From an uncultured Selenomonadaceae bacterium (GTDB lineage: Bacteria > Bacillota > Negativicutes > Selenomonadales > Selenomonadaceae), in assembly GCA_905233325.1 (NCBI GenBank), contig CAJODU010000109.1:1-11331 (forward strand): 11,331 nucleotides of DNA. The letters are read 5' to 3'. A model generated the notes under the pieces. That model made no database searches. It had not been told where the DNA came from and saw only the letters and a program-made list of their open reading frames with translations. The stretch's first letter is position 1. Each line of letters begins with the position of its first letter. Of this stretch, positions 1 to 5,827 are shown piece after piece. The translations under genes and the position numbers were made by a program.

Positions 1-26
1 TGCAATAGTTAATCGCAAGACAATAT

Positions 27-57
27 AAAAGAGCTGCCTCGAAAGTGAAGGCAACTC
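27..57 (-). terminator. Rho-independent terminator of the propionate operon
   Basis: Read on the minus strand, a 9-base-pair stem (GAGTTGCCT at 49-57 pairing with AGGCAGCTC at 31-39, with one G-U pair) encloses a 9-base loop and is followed directly by TTTT (27-30). It lies about 30 bases past the mmdC stop codon. A T-run also follows on the plus side (59-63), so it could work in both directions. It marks the end of the minus-strand operon right after the biotin carrier gene. Confidence 0.8.
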
Positions 58-85
58 CTTTTTGTTAAGTATTTTTATTATGATT

Positions 86-472
86 TTAGCCGAGAATGAC
101 AAGAGACTCGTGAGCCTTGACACTCTGACCGGCTGCAACATTGAATTTCTTGACAACGCCGTCAGCATCGGCAGGAATCTCATTCTGCATCTTCATAGCC
201 TCAAGGATCAGCAGAACCTCACCCGCCTTGACGGATTGACCTTCAGCGGCAACGAGTTTGACAACCTTGCCGGGCATTGGGGCATCAATGGAGTGCTCAC
301 CTGCACCTGCGGAAACTTTCGGAGCTGCTGCCGGAGCAGGAGCTGCTGCAGGTTTCGGTGCCGGAGCTGCCGCCGGTGCTGCATGATGTGCAGGAGCTGC
401 ACTCGCTGATCTTACTTCCTCAACCTCAACTTCATAAGTAGTGCCGTTGACAGTGACATTAAATTTCTTCAT
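86..472 (-). CDS. mmdC: Biotin carboxyl carrier subunit (gamma) of methylmalonyl-CoA decarboxylase
   Basis: This 128-residue protein carries the biotin arm that shuttles the carboxyl group from the carboxyltransferase subunit to the membrane beta subunit. Residues 1-20 form the usual short N-terminal segment (MKKFNVTVNG start), residues about 22-58 are a flexible Ala/Pro-rich linker, and residues about 61-128 form a biotinyl domain. The biotinylation motif EAMKM is at 91-95, with Lys94 as the biotinylated residue. The ATG has a GGGAGG ribosome binding site about 8 bases upstream. The gene follows the 47-residue mmdE-like gene by 27 bases and is last in the operon before a terminator. The biotinyl domain is certain. 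The assignment to methylmalonyl-CoA decarboxylase rather than glutaconyl-CoA decarboxylase, oxaloacetate decarboxylase or transcarboxylase rests on the neighbouring epimerase and mmdA. Confidence 0.9.
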   Translation of the reverse strand: MKKFNVTVNGTTYEVEVEEVRSASAAPAHHAAPAAAPAPKPAAAPAPAAAPKVSAGAGEHSIDAPMPGKVVKLVAAEGQSVKAGEVLLILEAMKMQNEIPADADGVVKKFNVAAGQSVKAHESLVILG

Positions 473-499
473 AAGGATAATCCTCCCTGTTATATCGCA

Positions 500-643
500 T
501 TAACGATTGATTCTATTTGATGCTGTCCACATCGGGTTTTGTTTGACCTTTACGGCGACAACTTTGCCAGCTCCGCCCATTGCTTGCTGGACAGCCGCCG
601 TGATTACTGCTATGACCTCCGGTGTTGTTTTACTATCTGACAT
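500..643 (-). CDS. mmdE: Small soluble MmdE-like (epsilon) subunit of methylmalonyl-CoA decarboxylase
   Basis: A 47-residue ORF starts MSDSKTTPEVIAVITAAVQQ and ends NPMWTASNRINR. It has an AGAGGTGG ribosome binding site just before the ATG and fills the gap between mmdA (24 bases upstream) and mmdC (27 bases downstream). Its layout, an EVIAVITAAV helix, a short GKVVAVKV strand and a Trp/Arg-containing tail, resembles the C-terminal part of OadG/MmdD-type subunits. In Veillonella parvula the decarboxylase has a stand-alone small epsilon subunit related to the tail of delta, encoded between mmdA/mmdD and mmdC, and this protein fits that role. Epsilon is reported to stabilise the complex. There is no membrane segment, so it is not a full delta subunit. 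The gene is real by position and ribosome binding site; the epsilon assignment is inference from order and a weak motif. Confidence 0.75.
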   Translation of the reverse strand: MSDSKTTPEVIAVITAAVQQAMGGAGKVVAVKVKQNPMWTASNRINR

Positions 644-667
644 TTTTGCCACCTCTTCGACTGTTAA

Positions 668-2197
668 TTACAATGGAATATTGCCGTGTTTCTTTTGAGG
701 ACCGACTTCACGCTTGCTGGCGAGTGCATTGAGTGCTGTGATGATGTACGGTCTGGTCTCCTTAGGTTCGATAACCATATCAGCATAGCCGCGCTCTGCT
801 GCCTTGTAAGGCGTTGCGAACTCTTCTACGTACTCGGCGGTCTTCTTGTCTTTGTCTGGATCCTTGCGGAAGATGATATTTGCCGCACCGGCAGGTCCCA
901 TGACAGCGATCTCAGCACTCGGCCAGGCCATGACCTGATCAGCACCAAGTTCACGGCAGCACATTGCGATATAGGAGCCGCCATAGGCTTTACGAGTAAT
1001 AACGGTAACCTTCGGGACAGTAGCCTCACTGTAAGCGTACAACATCTTCGCACCGTGACGAATGATACCGCTGTACTCCTGGTCGACACCGGGCAGGAAT
1101 CCGGGGACATCAACGAGGTTGACAAGCGGGAGGTTGAAGGCGTCGCAGAATCTGATGAAACGTGCGGACTTGTCAGAGGCGTCAACGTCCAAGCAGCCCG
1201 CCATAACCGCAGGCTGGTTGGCAATGATACCGACACTGCGACCGTCGAAACGGGCAAAGCAGGTGATGATATTCGTTGCAAAGTGCTCGTGGACTTCATA
1301 GAACTCGCCATTGTCGACGATAGCACGGATAACGTCCTTCATATCATAAGGTGCATTGGGATTGTCCGGCACGACGGTGTTGAGGCTTTCATCTTGACGA
1401 TCAGGATCGTCGTCGGTCTCGACAAGCGGTGCATCTTCCATATTGTTGGAAGGCAGGAAACTCAACAGATAGCGGATCTGCTTAATGCAGTCCTCTTCGT
1501 TCTCGGCCGCAAAGTGGGCAACGCCGCTGCGGGTGTTGTGAGTCATTGCACCGCCGAGTTCCTCAGCAGTGACTTCCTCAGCAGTGACGGACTTGATAAC
1601 CGCAGGCCCCGTGATGAACATCTGCGAAGTATTCTTCACCATATAGATGAAGTCGGTGATTGCAGGTGAGTAGACCGCGCCGCCGGCACAAGGCCCCATA
1701 ATGACGGAAATCTGCGGAATGACGCCGCTCGCTGCAGTGTTGCGGAAGAAGATTCCTGCATAGCCGCTCAGAGCGTCAACAGCCTCTTGAATACGTGCGC
1801 CGCCAGAATCGTTGATACCGATAACCGGTGCACCCATCTTCATCGCAAGATCCATAACCTTCCAAATCTTGTGAGCGTGTTTCTCACCGAGAGAGCCACC
1901 CTCGACGGTGAAGTCCTGCGCGTAAGCATAGACTAAACGCCCGTCAACAGTACCATAGCCGATGACAACGCCCTCACCCGGCAGTTCCTTCTTCTCCTGC
2001 CCGAAGTTGGTGCAGCGGTGCTTGACGAACATATCAAGCTCAACAAAAGTACCCTCATCAAAGAACATCTCAATGCGTTCACGAGCCGTCATTTTGCCCT
2101 TCTCGTGCTGCTTGGCAATACGAGCCTCACCGCCGCCTTGACGAATATGTTCTTTTTTCTGATTCATCAATTCGATTTTTTCGGCAACTGTAGCCAT
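668..2197 (-). CDS. mmdA: Methylmalonyl-CoA decarboxylase alpha (carboxyltransferase) subunit
   Basis: The product is a 509-residue acyl-CoA carboxyltransferase of the PccB/MmdA/transcarboxylase-12S family, at the usual full length. It moves the carboxyl group of S-methylmalonyl-CoA onto the biotin of MmdC, giving propionyl-CoA. Two crotonase-like halves are visible. The N half has the oxyanion-hole type stretch NDSGGARIQEAVDALSGYAG (about residues 128-147) and a GPCAGGAVYSPA loop. The C half contains VDVPGFLPG, the KAYGGSYIAM stretch and AEIAVMGPAGAANI. The ATG is preceded by GGGAG. The 94-base gap upstream to the epimerase shows no clear promoter or terminator, so the gene is probably read from the shared operon promoter. 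Propionyl-CoA carboxylase or transcarboxylase subunits look alike; the MmdE-like neighbour favours the Na+-pumping decarboxylase. Confidence 0.93.
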   Translation of the reverse strand: MATVAEKIELMNQKKEHIRQGGGEARIAKQHEKGKMTARERIEMFFDEGTFVELDMFVKHRCTNFGQEKKELPGEGVVIGYGTVDGRLVYAYAQDFTVEGGSLGEKHAHKIWKVMDLAMKMGAPVIGINDSGGARIQEAVDALSGYAGIFFRNTAASGVIPQISVIMGPCAGGAVYSPAITDFIYMVKNTSQMFITGPAVIKSVTAEEVTAEELGGAMTHNTRSGVAHFAAENEEDCIKQIRYLLSFLPSNNMEDAPLVETDDDPDRQDESLNTVVPDNPNAPYDMKDVIRAIVDNGEFYEVHEHFATNIITCFARFDGRSVGIIANQPAVMAGCLDVDASDKSARFIRFCDAFNLPLVNLVDVPGFLPGVDQEYSGIIRHGAKMLYAYSEATVPKVTVITRKAYGGSYIAMCCRELGADQVMAWPSAEIAVMGPAGAANIIFRKDPDKDKKTAEYVEEFATPYKAAERGYADMVIEPKETRPYIITALNALASKREVGPQKKHGNIPL

Positions 2198-2291
2198 CTA
2201 ATCACTCCCATCTATCAATTTAACGCTTAGCAGAACTGATAACAGGTAATTGAAAATAATCCAACTATCTGCTGCCTACTATCAAATAATA

Positions 2292-2710
2292 TTACCACCT
2301 GTTGTGCTGGCAAAGTTCAAGCAGGACGCCGTGAGTTGCTTTCGGGTGAACGAATGCGATCATTGCACCGCCCGCACCCTTGCGAGGTTTCTCGTCAATG
2401 AGTTTGACGCCCTTTTCCTTGAGATCGGCAAGTGCCGCTTCAAGATTGTCCACTCTGAGAGCGATATGCTGGATACCACCGCGGCGTTCTTTTCGATGAA
2501 TTTTGCAATAGGTGAATCATCAGCGGTTGCACCGAGAAGTTCAATCTCCGCACCGTTCGCCGTCGGATAGAAACCGGTAGTCACTTTCTGCTCTTCGACA
2601 GTTTCCTCGCCGGTGGATTTAAGCCCGATACTTTCCCAGAATGAGCCAACTTCTTTGAGATCATTCACTGCAATGCCGATATGATCTACTCCCAAAATTT
2701 TAAATGCCAT
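2292..2710 (-). pseudogene. mce: Methylmalonyl-CoA epimerase, interrupted by a single-base frameshift
   Basis: The enzyme interconverts R- and S-methylmalonyl-CoA, linking the mutase to the decarboxylase. The first 75 residues (MAFKILGVDHIGIAV start) are a typical glyoxalase-fold N half. After IAKFIEKN the reading frame is lost near 2481-2485. Adding one base there (AACGCC to AACGGCC on the minus strand) restores NGRGGIQHIALRV and continues to LLELCQHNRW and a TAA at 2292-2294, giving 139 residues, a normal length. By family knowledge the metal ligands would include His10, His82 and Glu132; the last two are lost without the repair. The unrepaired frame runs to 2360 with a nonsense tail. I chose the ATG at 2710 over a TTG one codon earlier, since AGGAGG sits 8 bases from the ATG. 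Whether this is a real mutation or a sequencing error cannot be told from the sequence. Confidence 0.9.
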
Positions 2711-2755
2711 CAATAAACCCTCCTAAATATCATACATCTGTTCGATAGTTTATAT

Positions 2756-4258
2756 TTATTTGTGCATATCGCCGGTCTCAAGGAAACGAGTGTGGAAACT
2801 GAGAGCCTCGTTCAAGAGGTGCGGCGTGTTATTCTTCTTCGTGGCGGCAAGTGCTCTCTCATAGTAGTCAAGCAGAAGAGGACGATAATCGGGGTGAGCA
2901 CATTTGTTGATGATTTCAAGGGCGCGGTCACGAGGTGCAAGACCTCTGAGGTCAGCAATACCCTGCTCGGTAATGAATATATCAACGTCGTGTTCAGTGT
3001 GGTCAATGTGCGAACACATAGGAACAACGGAGCTGATCTTGCCGCCTTTAGCCGTCGACGGAGTGTAGAAGATAGTCAAGTAAGCATTGCGAGCGAAGTC
3101 ACCGCTGCCGCCGATACCGTTCATCATCTTGGTGCCGCAGACGTGGGTGGAGTTGACGTTGCCGTAAATATCAACTTCAAGTGCGGTGTTCATAGCGATA
3201 ACGCCGAGACGGTGGACAACTTCAGGCGAGTTGGAAATCTCTTCAGGTCTGAGCAGAATATATTTGCGATATTTGTCAATACCCTTGTAGAAGCGTTCCA
3301 TACCTGCAGGTGAAGGACTGAAGGCCGTGCCGGAGGCAAATTTTAGCTTGCCGGCGTCGATGAGGTCAAGCATTGCGTCTTGAATGACTTCGGTGTAGAC
3401 AACGAGATCATTGTAATCAGACTCAACAAAGCCCTCAAGGACGGCATTGGCGACGTTGCCGACACCACTCTGGAGCGGCAGAAGATTTTTCGGCATACGA
3501 CCGGCTTTTATCTCAGCATTCAAGAGTTCAAGAGTGAAGGCGGCCATCTTCTTGGAGTTCTCGTCAACGGGTGTCAGGTCTCTGGTGTGGTCTTTGATGT
3601 CGCAGGGGACGATGAATTTAATCTTATCCGGTGTGCAGGGGATATACTCGGTGCCGATTCTGTCGTCAGCGTGACGAATGGGTATTTCAAGACGATTCGG
3701 CGGATCCATTGGAATGTAAACATCGTGCATACCTTGAAGTGCCATAGGCTGGGTGGTGTTGATCTCGACAATAACTATATCTGCCTGTTGAACATAGCTG
3801 GCGGCGTTGCCGAGTGAGGTTGTCGGGATAAGGTTGCCTTCTTCAGTGATAGCAGCCGCCTCAACGAGTGCAACGTCCATCTTGCCCTCATAGCCGATTC
3901 TGCAGAGCTGGGCGGATTCGCTGAGGTGCAAGTCAAGATAATCAACGTGACCGTCGTTGATGTCCTTACGGAGAGCGGCGTCAGTCTGGTATGGAAGGCG
4001 TTTTTTAATGCCGTGAACGAGAGCGAGGGCGTCGTCAAATTCAGGACCCGTCGAAGCACCTGTCCACATATTGACAGTGAAAGGCTCCTTCTTCATTCTC
4101 TCGGCGAGGGCGAGAGGTACAGCCTTGGGGTAAGCCGAGGCAGTGAAACCGCTGCAGCCGATTGTCATACCGGGCTTAATCCAGGCGGCAACTTCCTCCG
4201 CACTCACAATCTTTGATTGCAATTCTTTGTTTTTTACACGATCAGTAATGTCAATCAT
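2756..4258 (-). CDS. Succinate/propionyl-CoA-type CoA transferase (acetyl-CoA hydrolase/transferase family)
   Basis: This 500-residue cytosolic enzyme is of full length for the succinate CoA-transferase group (Cat1, AarC, ScpC). Family hallmarks seen are GCSGFTASAYPKAVP (34-48), the glycine-rich QSGVGNVANAV (263-273), VVYTEVIQD with Glu290 as the likely catalytic glutamate that forms the acyl-CoA thioester, the GIGGSGDFARNA loop near residue 390, and ITEQGIADLRGLAPRDRA near the C-terminus. In this operon it most likely moves CoA from propionyl-CoA to succinate, releasing propionate and regenerating succinyl-CoA, as ScpC does. Acetate or butyrate could be alternative partners; the sequence alone does not settle this. 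It is the first gene of the operon, with AGGAGG 10 bases before the ATG, and the epimerase follows after about 45 bases. Confidence 0.88.
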   Translation of the reverse strand: MIDITDRVKNKELQSKIVSAEEVAAWIKPGMTIGCSGFTASAYPKAVPLALAERMKKEPFTVNMWTGASTGPEFDDALALVHGIKKRLPYQTDAALRKDINDGHVDYLDLHLSESAQLCRIGYEGKMDVALVEAAAITEEGNLIPTTSLGNAASYVQQADIVIVEINTTQPMALQGMHDVYIPMDPPNRLEIPIRHADDRIGTEYIPCTPDKIKFIVPCDIKDHTRDLTPVDENSKKMAAFTLELLNAEIKAGRMPKNLLPLQSGVGNVANAVLEGFVESDYNDLVVYTEVIQDAMLDLIDAGKLKFASGTAFSPSPAGMERFYKGIDKYRKYILLRPEEISNSPEVVHRLGVIAMNTALEVDIYGNVNSTHVCGTKMMNGIGGSGDFARNAYLTIFYTPSTAKGGKISSVVPMCSHIDHTEHDVDIFITEQGIADLRGLAPRDRALEIINKCAHPDYRPLLLDYYERALAATKKNNTPHLLNEALSFHTRFLETGDMHK

Positions 4259-4280
4259 AAAAACAAAAACCTCCTAAACA

Positions 4281-4300
4281 TTGCTCAACAAATTGAGAAA
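4281..4300. promoter_or_regulatory. Inverted repeat in the operon leader, possible operator
   Basis: TTGCTCAA (4281-4288) and TTGAGAAA (4293-4300) are inverted copies matching at 7 of 8 positions around the spacer CAAA. It lies between the operon promoter and the CoA-transferase ribosome binding site, where a repressor or an RNA-level control could act. The function is inferred from position only. Confidence 0.35.
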
Positions 4301-4334
4301 ATCTGTCTACCTATCATAAATATATCTTATTATA

Positions 4335-4363
4335 AGGATAGCATTTATTTCAATTCACGTCAA
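4335..4363 (-). promoter_or_regulatory. Sigma-70-type promoter of the propionate operon
   Basis: On the minus strand, TTGACG (4358-4363) is followed after 17 bases by TATCCT (4335-4340). A consensus TATAAT also sits a few bases further on (4329-4334) but lacks a good -35 at 17 bases. The start codon of the CoA transferase is about 75 bases downstream. Confidence 0.55.
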
Positions 4364-4411
4364 GTTAATTAATCTATATTTTCAAACTTTTTCTCATTCG
4401 TCGGAAAGAAG

Positions 4412-4444
4412 GAAAATATATTTTCAAGTGTCGAAAAATTTTTC
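4412..4444. promoter_or_regulatory. Two adjacent AT-rich perfect palindromes
   Basis: GAAAATATATTTTC (4412-4425) and GAAAAATTTTTC (4433-4444) are perfect palindromes with centres about 20 bases apart, roughly two helical turns. TATATTTTCAA occurs twice here, at about 4375-4385 and 4417-4427. They lie just upstream of the probable promoter of the outer-membrane gene and could bind a dimeric regulator or simply be AT-rich upstream sequence. I recognise no known regulator box. Confidence 0.3.
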
Positions 4445-4445
4445 C

Positions 4446-4473
4446 TTGCCAAAAATTGTTTTTTGTGTAATAA
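4446..4473 (+). promoter_or_regulatory. Probable promoter of the outer-membrane protein gene
   Basis: TTGCCA (4446-4451) is followed after 16 bases by TAATAA (4468-4473), preceded by TG as in an extended -10. Transcription would start near 4480, giving a leader of about 90 bases that contains the 14-base repeats. The -10 is imperfect. Confidence 0.45.
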
Positions 4474-4486
4474 TGTACGCGAAAAA

Positions 4487-4550
4487 TTTAATTTTGATGA
4501 ATTAATTTTGATGAATTAATTTTGATGAATTAATTTTGATGAATTGATTT
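4487..4550. repeat. 14-base tandem repeat in the leader of the outer-membrane gene
   Basis: The unit ATTAATTTTGATGA occurs perfectly at 4501-4514, 4515-4528 and 4529-4542, with one mismatch at 4487-4500, and a degenerate fifth copy (ATTGATTTTG) runs from 4543 into the G-rich ribosome binding site. Each unit boundary creates ATG-AAT-TAA or ATG-AAT-TGA, a two-codon frame with no ribosome binding site. The array lies between the probable promoter and the start codon, so copy-number change would alter leader length or shape. Confidence 0.9.
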
Positions 4551-4568
4551 TGGGGGGAGCATTTTTTT

Positions 4569-5690
4569 ATGAAATCAAGTTTAAAAAAATCGTTGCTTCT
4601 AGGTTTAGCGTGTGCGTTTATTACTTCTTCAAGTGTAAACGCCGCTTCCGTTGCCGGCAGTGATTATTGGGATCTCTTGGACGATGAGGAACATCTGACA
4701 AAAGAAGATCCTTTTGCAATTTACGGCGGCTTAAAATACGAGTTAAACAAGCGCAGTGCACCCAGCGATTATCCTTCAACCTTCCACGAAAACAAGCATC
4801 ACGGAACAGCCTACGTTGGCTTTTCGTGGCTCTTTACCGAGAATTGGAAATTAAACGGCTATTTCAGTGCCGAGAGAAAATGGCGTCAAAATCACAAAAA
4901 CAGGACTGAAACTACAGCAAGCGGCAATGTCGAAGGTAAAATCGGCGTTGTAAAGGTGAAAGCCGGCGGTATGTCCGTGTTTGATGCACTTAATTTGTCA
5001 GACGGCGGTCTTGTTGTCGGCAGCGGTATCCTTGGCGGACAGGTTGAAGTTCCTGTCGGCGGCTGGAAAATTTTGGCAACCGGCGGCGTTATGGACGTTG
5101 AGGATTACGATTATACTCGTATGATGAAACGCAGTATTCCAGGCTACGATGAGGACAGCACTTATCTCTCATTGCAAGCCTATGGTGACATCGGCAAAAA
5201 TATATCGGCTGCTGTCGGCGTCCATAATATAGAGAACGATTGGCACAAGGGTATTTTTGAAAACAACACCGAAAAGAGCAATACTATTTGGTCGGCGGGC
5301 GTTGATTATAAAATTGCTAAACAATGGACTATTGGCGGCATTTATGCTATGGGTGATGCAAAAGTTAAAGATTTCGGACGCGAGCTCAGCAACGAGAAGA
5401 AGAGCTACAGTGTCCAGGTTACCTACGGAACGCCGGAATCATCTGAAGCCCACAATACTGCCGCTTGGCTTGCTTTCCGTCAATTAGGGCAGACGGCGTC
5501 GCTTGCTCCTGCTTATCGCGGAGTGGGTTTTGGCGAGCGCGGTATTGAGGTCGGCACACGTCACAATCTTATGAAGAATCTTTCAATGGAACTTGTCTAC
5601 TTCAACGGCAAGAAGAACAATGAACTCTTTGCCGGCTCCGACCGTCCGAAAGTTCATAACTGGTATACAAGCCTTGAATATACTTTCTAA
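4569..5690 (+). CDS. Secreted outer-membrane beta-barrel protein (putative porin)
   Basis: This 373-residue protein has a clear signal peptide: positive start (MKSSLKKS), hydrophobic core and VNA-A cleavage site after residue 25. The mature part lacks long hydrophobic helices and alternates polar and aromatic residues in short strands, for example YVGFSWLFTENWKLNGYFSA and WTIGGIYAMGDAKV. It ends in LEYTF, and a C-terminal Phe is the usual insertion signal of outer-membrane barrels. It lacks the N-terminal SLH domain of the major OmpM porins of Negativicutes, so it should not be anchored to peptidoglycan in that way. The ATG is preceded by GGGGGGAG. It appears monocistronic, with its own promoter and a strong terminator. 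The substrate is unknown; barrel placement is inferred from sequence style rather than a recognised family. Confidence 0.75.
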   Translation: MKSSLKKSLLLGLACAFITSSSVNAASVAGSDYWDLLDDEEHLTKEDPFAIYGGLKYELNKRSAPSDYPSTFHENKHHGTAYVGFSWLFTENWKLNGYFSAERKWRQNHKNRTETTASGNVEGKIGVVKVKAGGMSVFDALNLSDGGLVVGSGILGGQVEVPVGGWKILATGGVMDVEDYDYTRMMKRSIPGYDEDSTYLSLQAYGDIGKNISAAVGVHNIENDWHKGIFENNTEKSNTIWSAGVDYKIAKQWTIGGIYAMGDAKVKDFGRELSNEKKSYSVQVTYGTPESSEAHNTAAWLAFRQLGQTASLAPAYRGVGFGERGIEVGTRHNLMKNLSMELVYFNGKKNNELFAGSDRPKVHNWYTSLEYTF

Positions 5691-5713
5691 AATTTTGAGT
5701 CGATGATTTGTAT

Positions 5714-5772
5714 CTGTAAACAGGAATGGAAAGATGACAATAACATCAAGCCTCCTGTTTGCAGACTTTTTT
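5714..5772 (+). terminator. Terminator after the outer-membrane protein gene
   Basis: A 12-base-pair stem (CTGTAAACAGGA at 5714-5725 with TCCTGTTTGCAG at 5753-5764, one G-U pair) is followed by AC and six T (5767-5772). The 27-base loop contains a smaller GATG/CATC hairpin (5733-5736 and 5744-5747). It separates the outer-membrane gene from the efflux genes, which then need their own promoter; in 5773-5827 I see only weak -10-like stretches such as TATAAA (5784-5789). Confidence 0.8.
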
Positions 5773-5827
5773 CATATCATAATTATAAAAATGATTTCCG
5801 TGATCCCAAAAATGGACGGTGAAATAA

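Larger units (their letters stand above)
4259..4568. other. Divergent intergenic control region
   Basis: These 310 bases separate the minus-strand propionate operon from the plus-strand outer-membrane gene and hold no credible gene. From left to right I see the operon ribosome binding site (CCTCCT on the plus strand, 4270-4275), an inverted repeat (4281-4300), an operon promoter (4335-4363), two AT-rich perfect palindromes (4412-4425 and 4433-4444), a probable promoter for the rightward gene (4446-4473), a 14-base tandem repeat (4487 onward) and a GGGGGGAG ribosome binding site (4552-4559). The stretch is strongly AT-rich compared with the flanking genes. Confidence 0.85.

Noticed and set aside
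62..409. Cys/Arg-rich plus-strand frame that looks like a metal-binding protein
   Set aside because: The Cys and Arg runs are the reverse reading of the Ala/Pro linker codons of mmdC.
1559..1588. Perfect tandem duplication of 15 bases inside mmdA (VTAEE twice)
   Set aside because: Related carboxyltransferases normally carry a similar VTxEEVTxEELGGA stretch here, so it is a family motif with matching codons rather than a recent duplication.
686..1669. 327-residue open frame on the plus strand
   Set aside because: It is wholly antisense to the well-conserved mmdA and has no ribosome binding site; biased codon use of mmdA keeps the opposite frame open.
2198..2291. Internal promoter or terminator between the epimerase and mmdA
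   Set aside because: The 94-base gap has only scattered partial boxes and no stable hairpin with a T-run.
4497..4547. Repeated ATG-AAT-stop units as real upstream open frames
   Set aside because: No ribosome binding site precedes any of them; they follow automatically from the 14-base unit, so they are mentioned with the repeat but not annotated as genes.
5773..5827. Promoter for the efflux genes
   Set aside because: TATAAA (5784-5789) and TATCAT (5775-5780) are present but no -35 fits at 16-18 bases; TTGCAG (5759-5764) gives 19 bases and lies in the terminator arm. Too weak to annotate.
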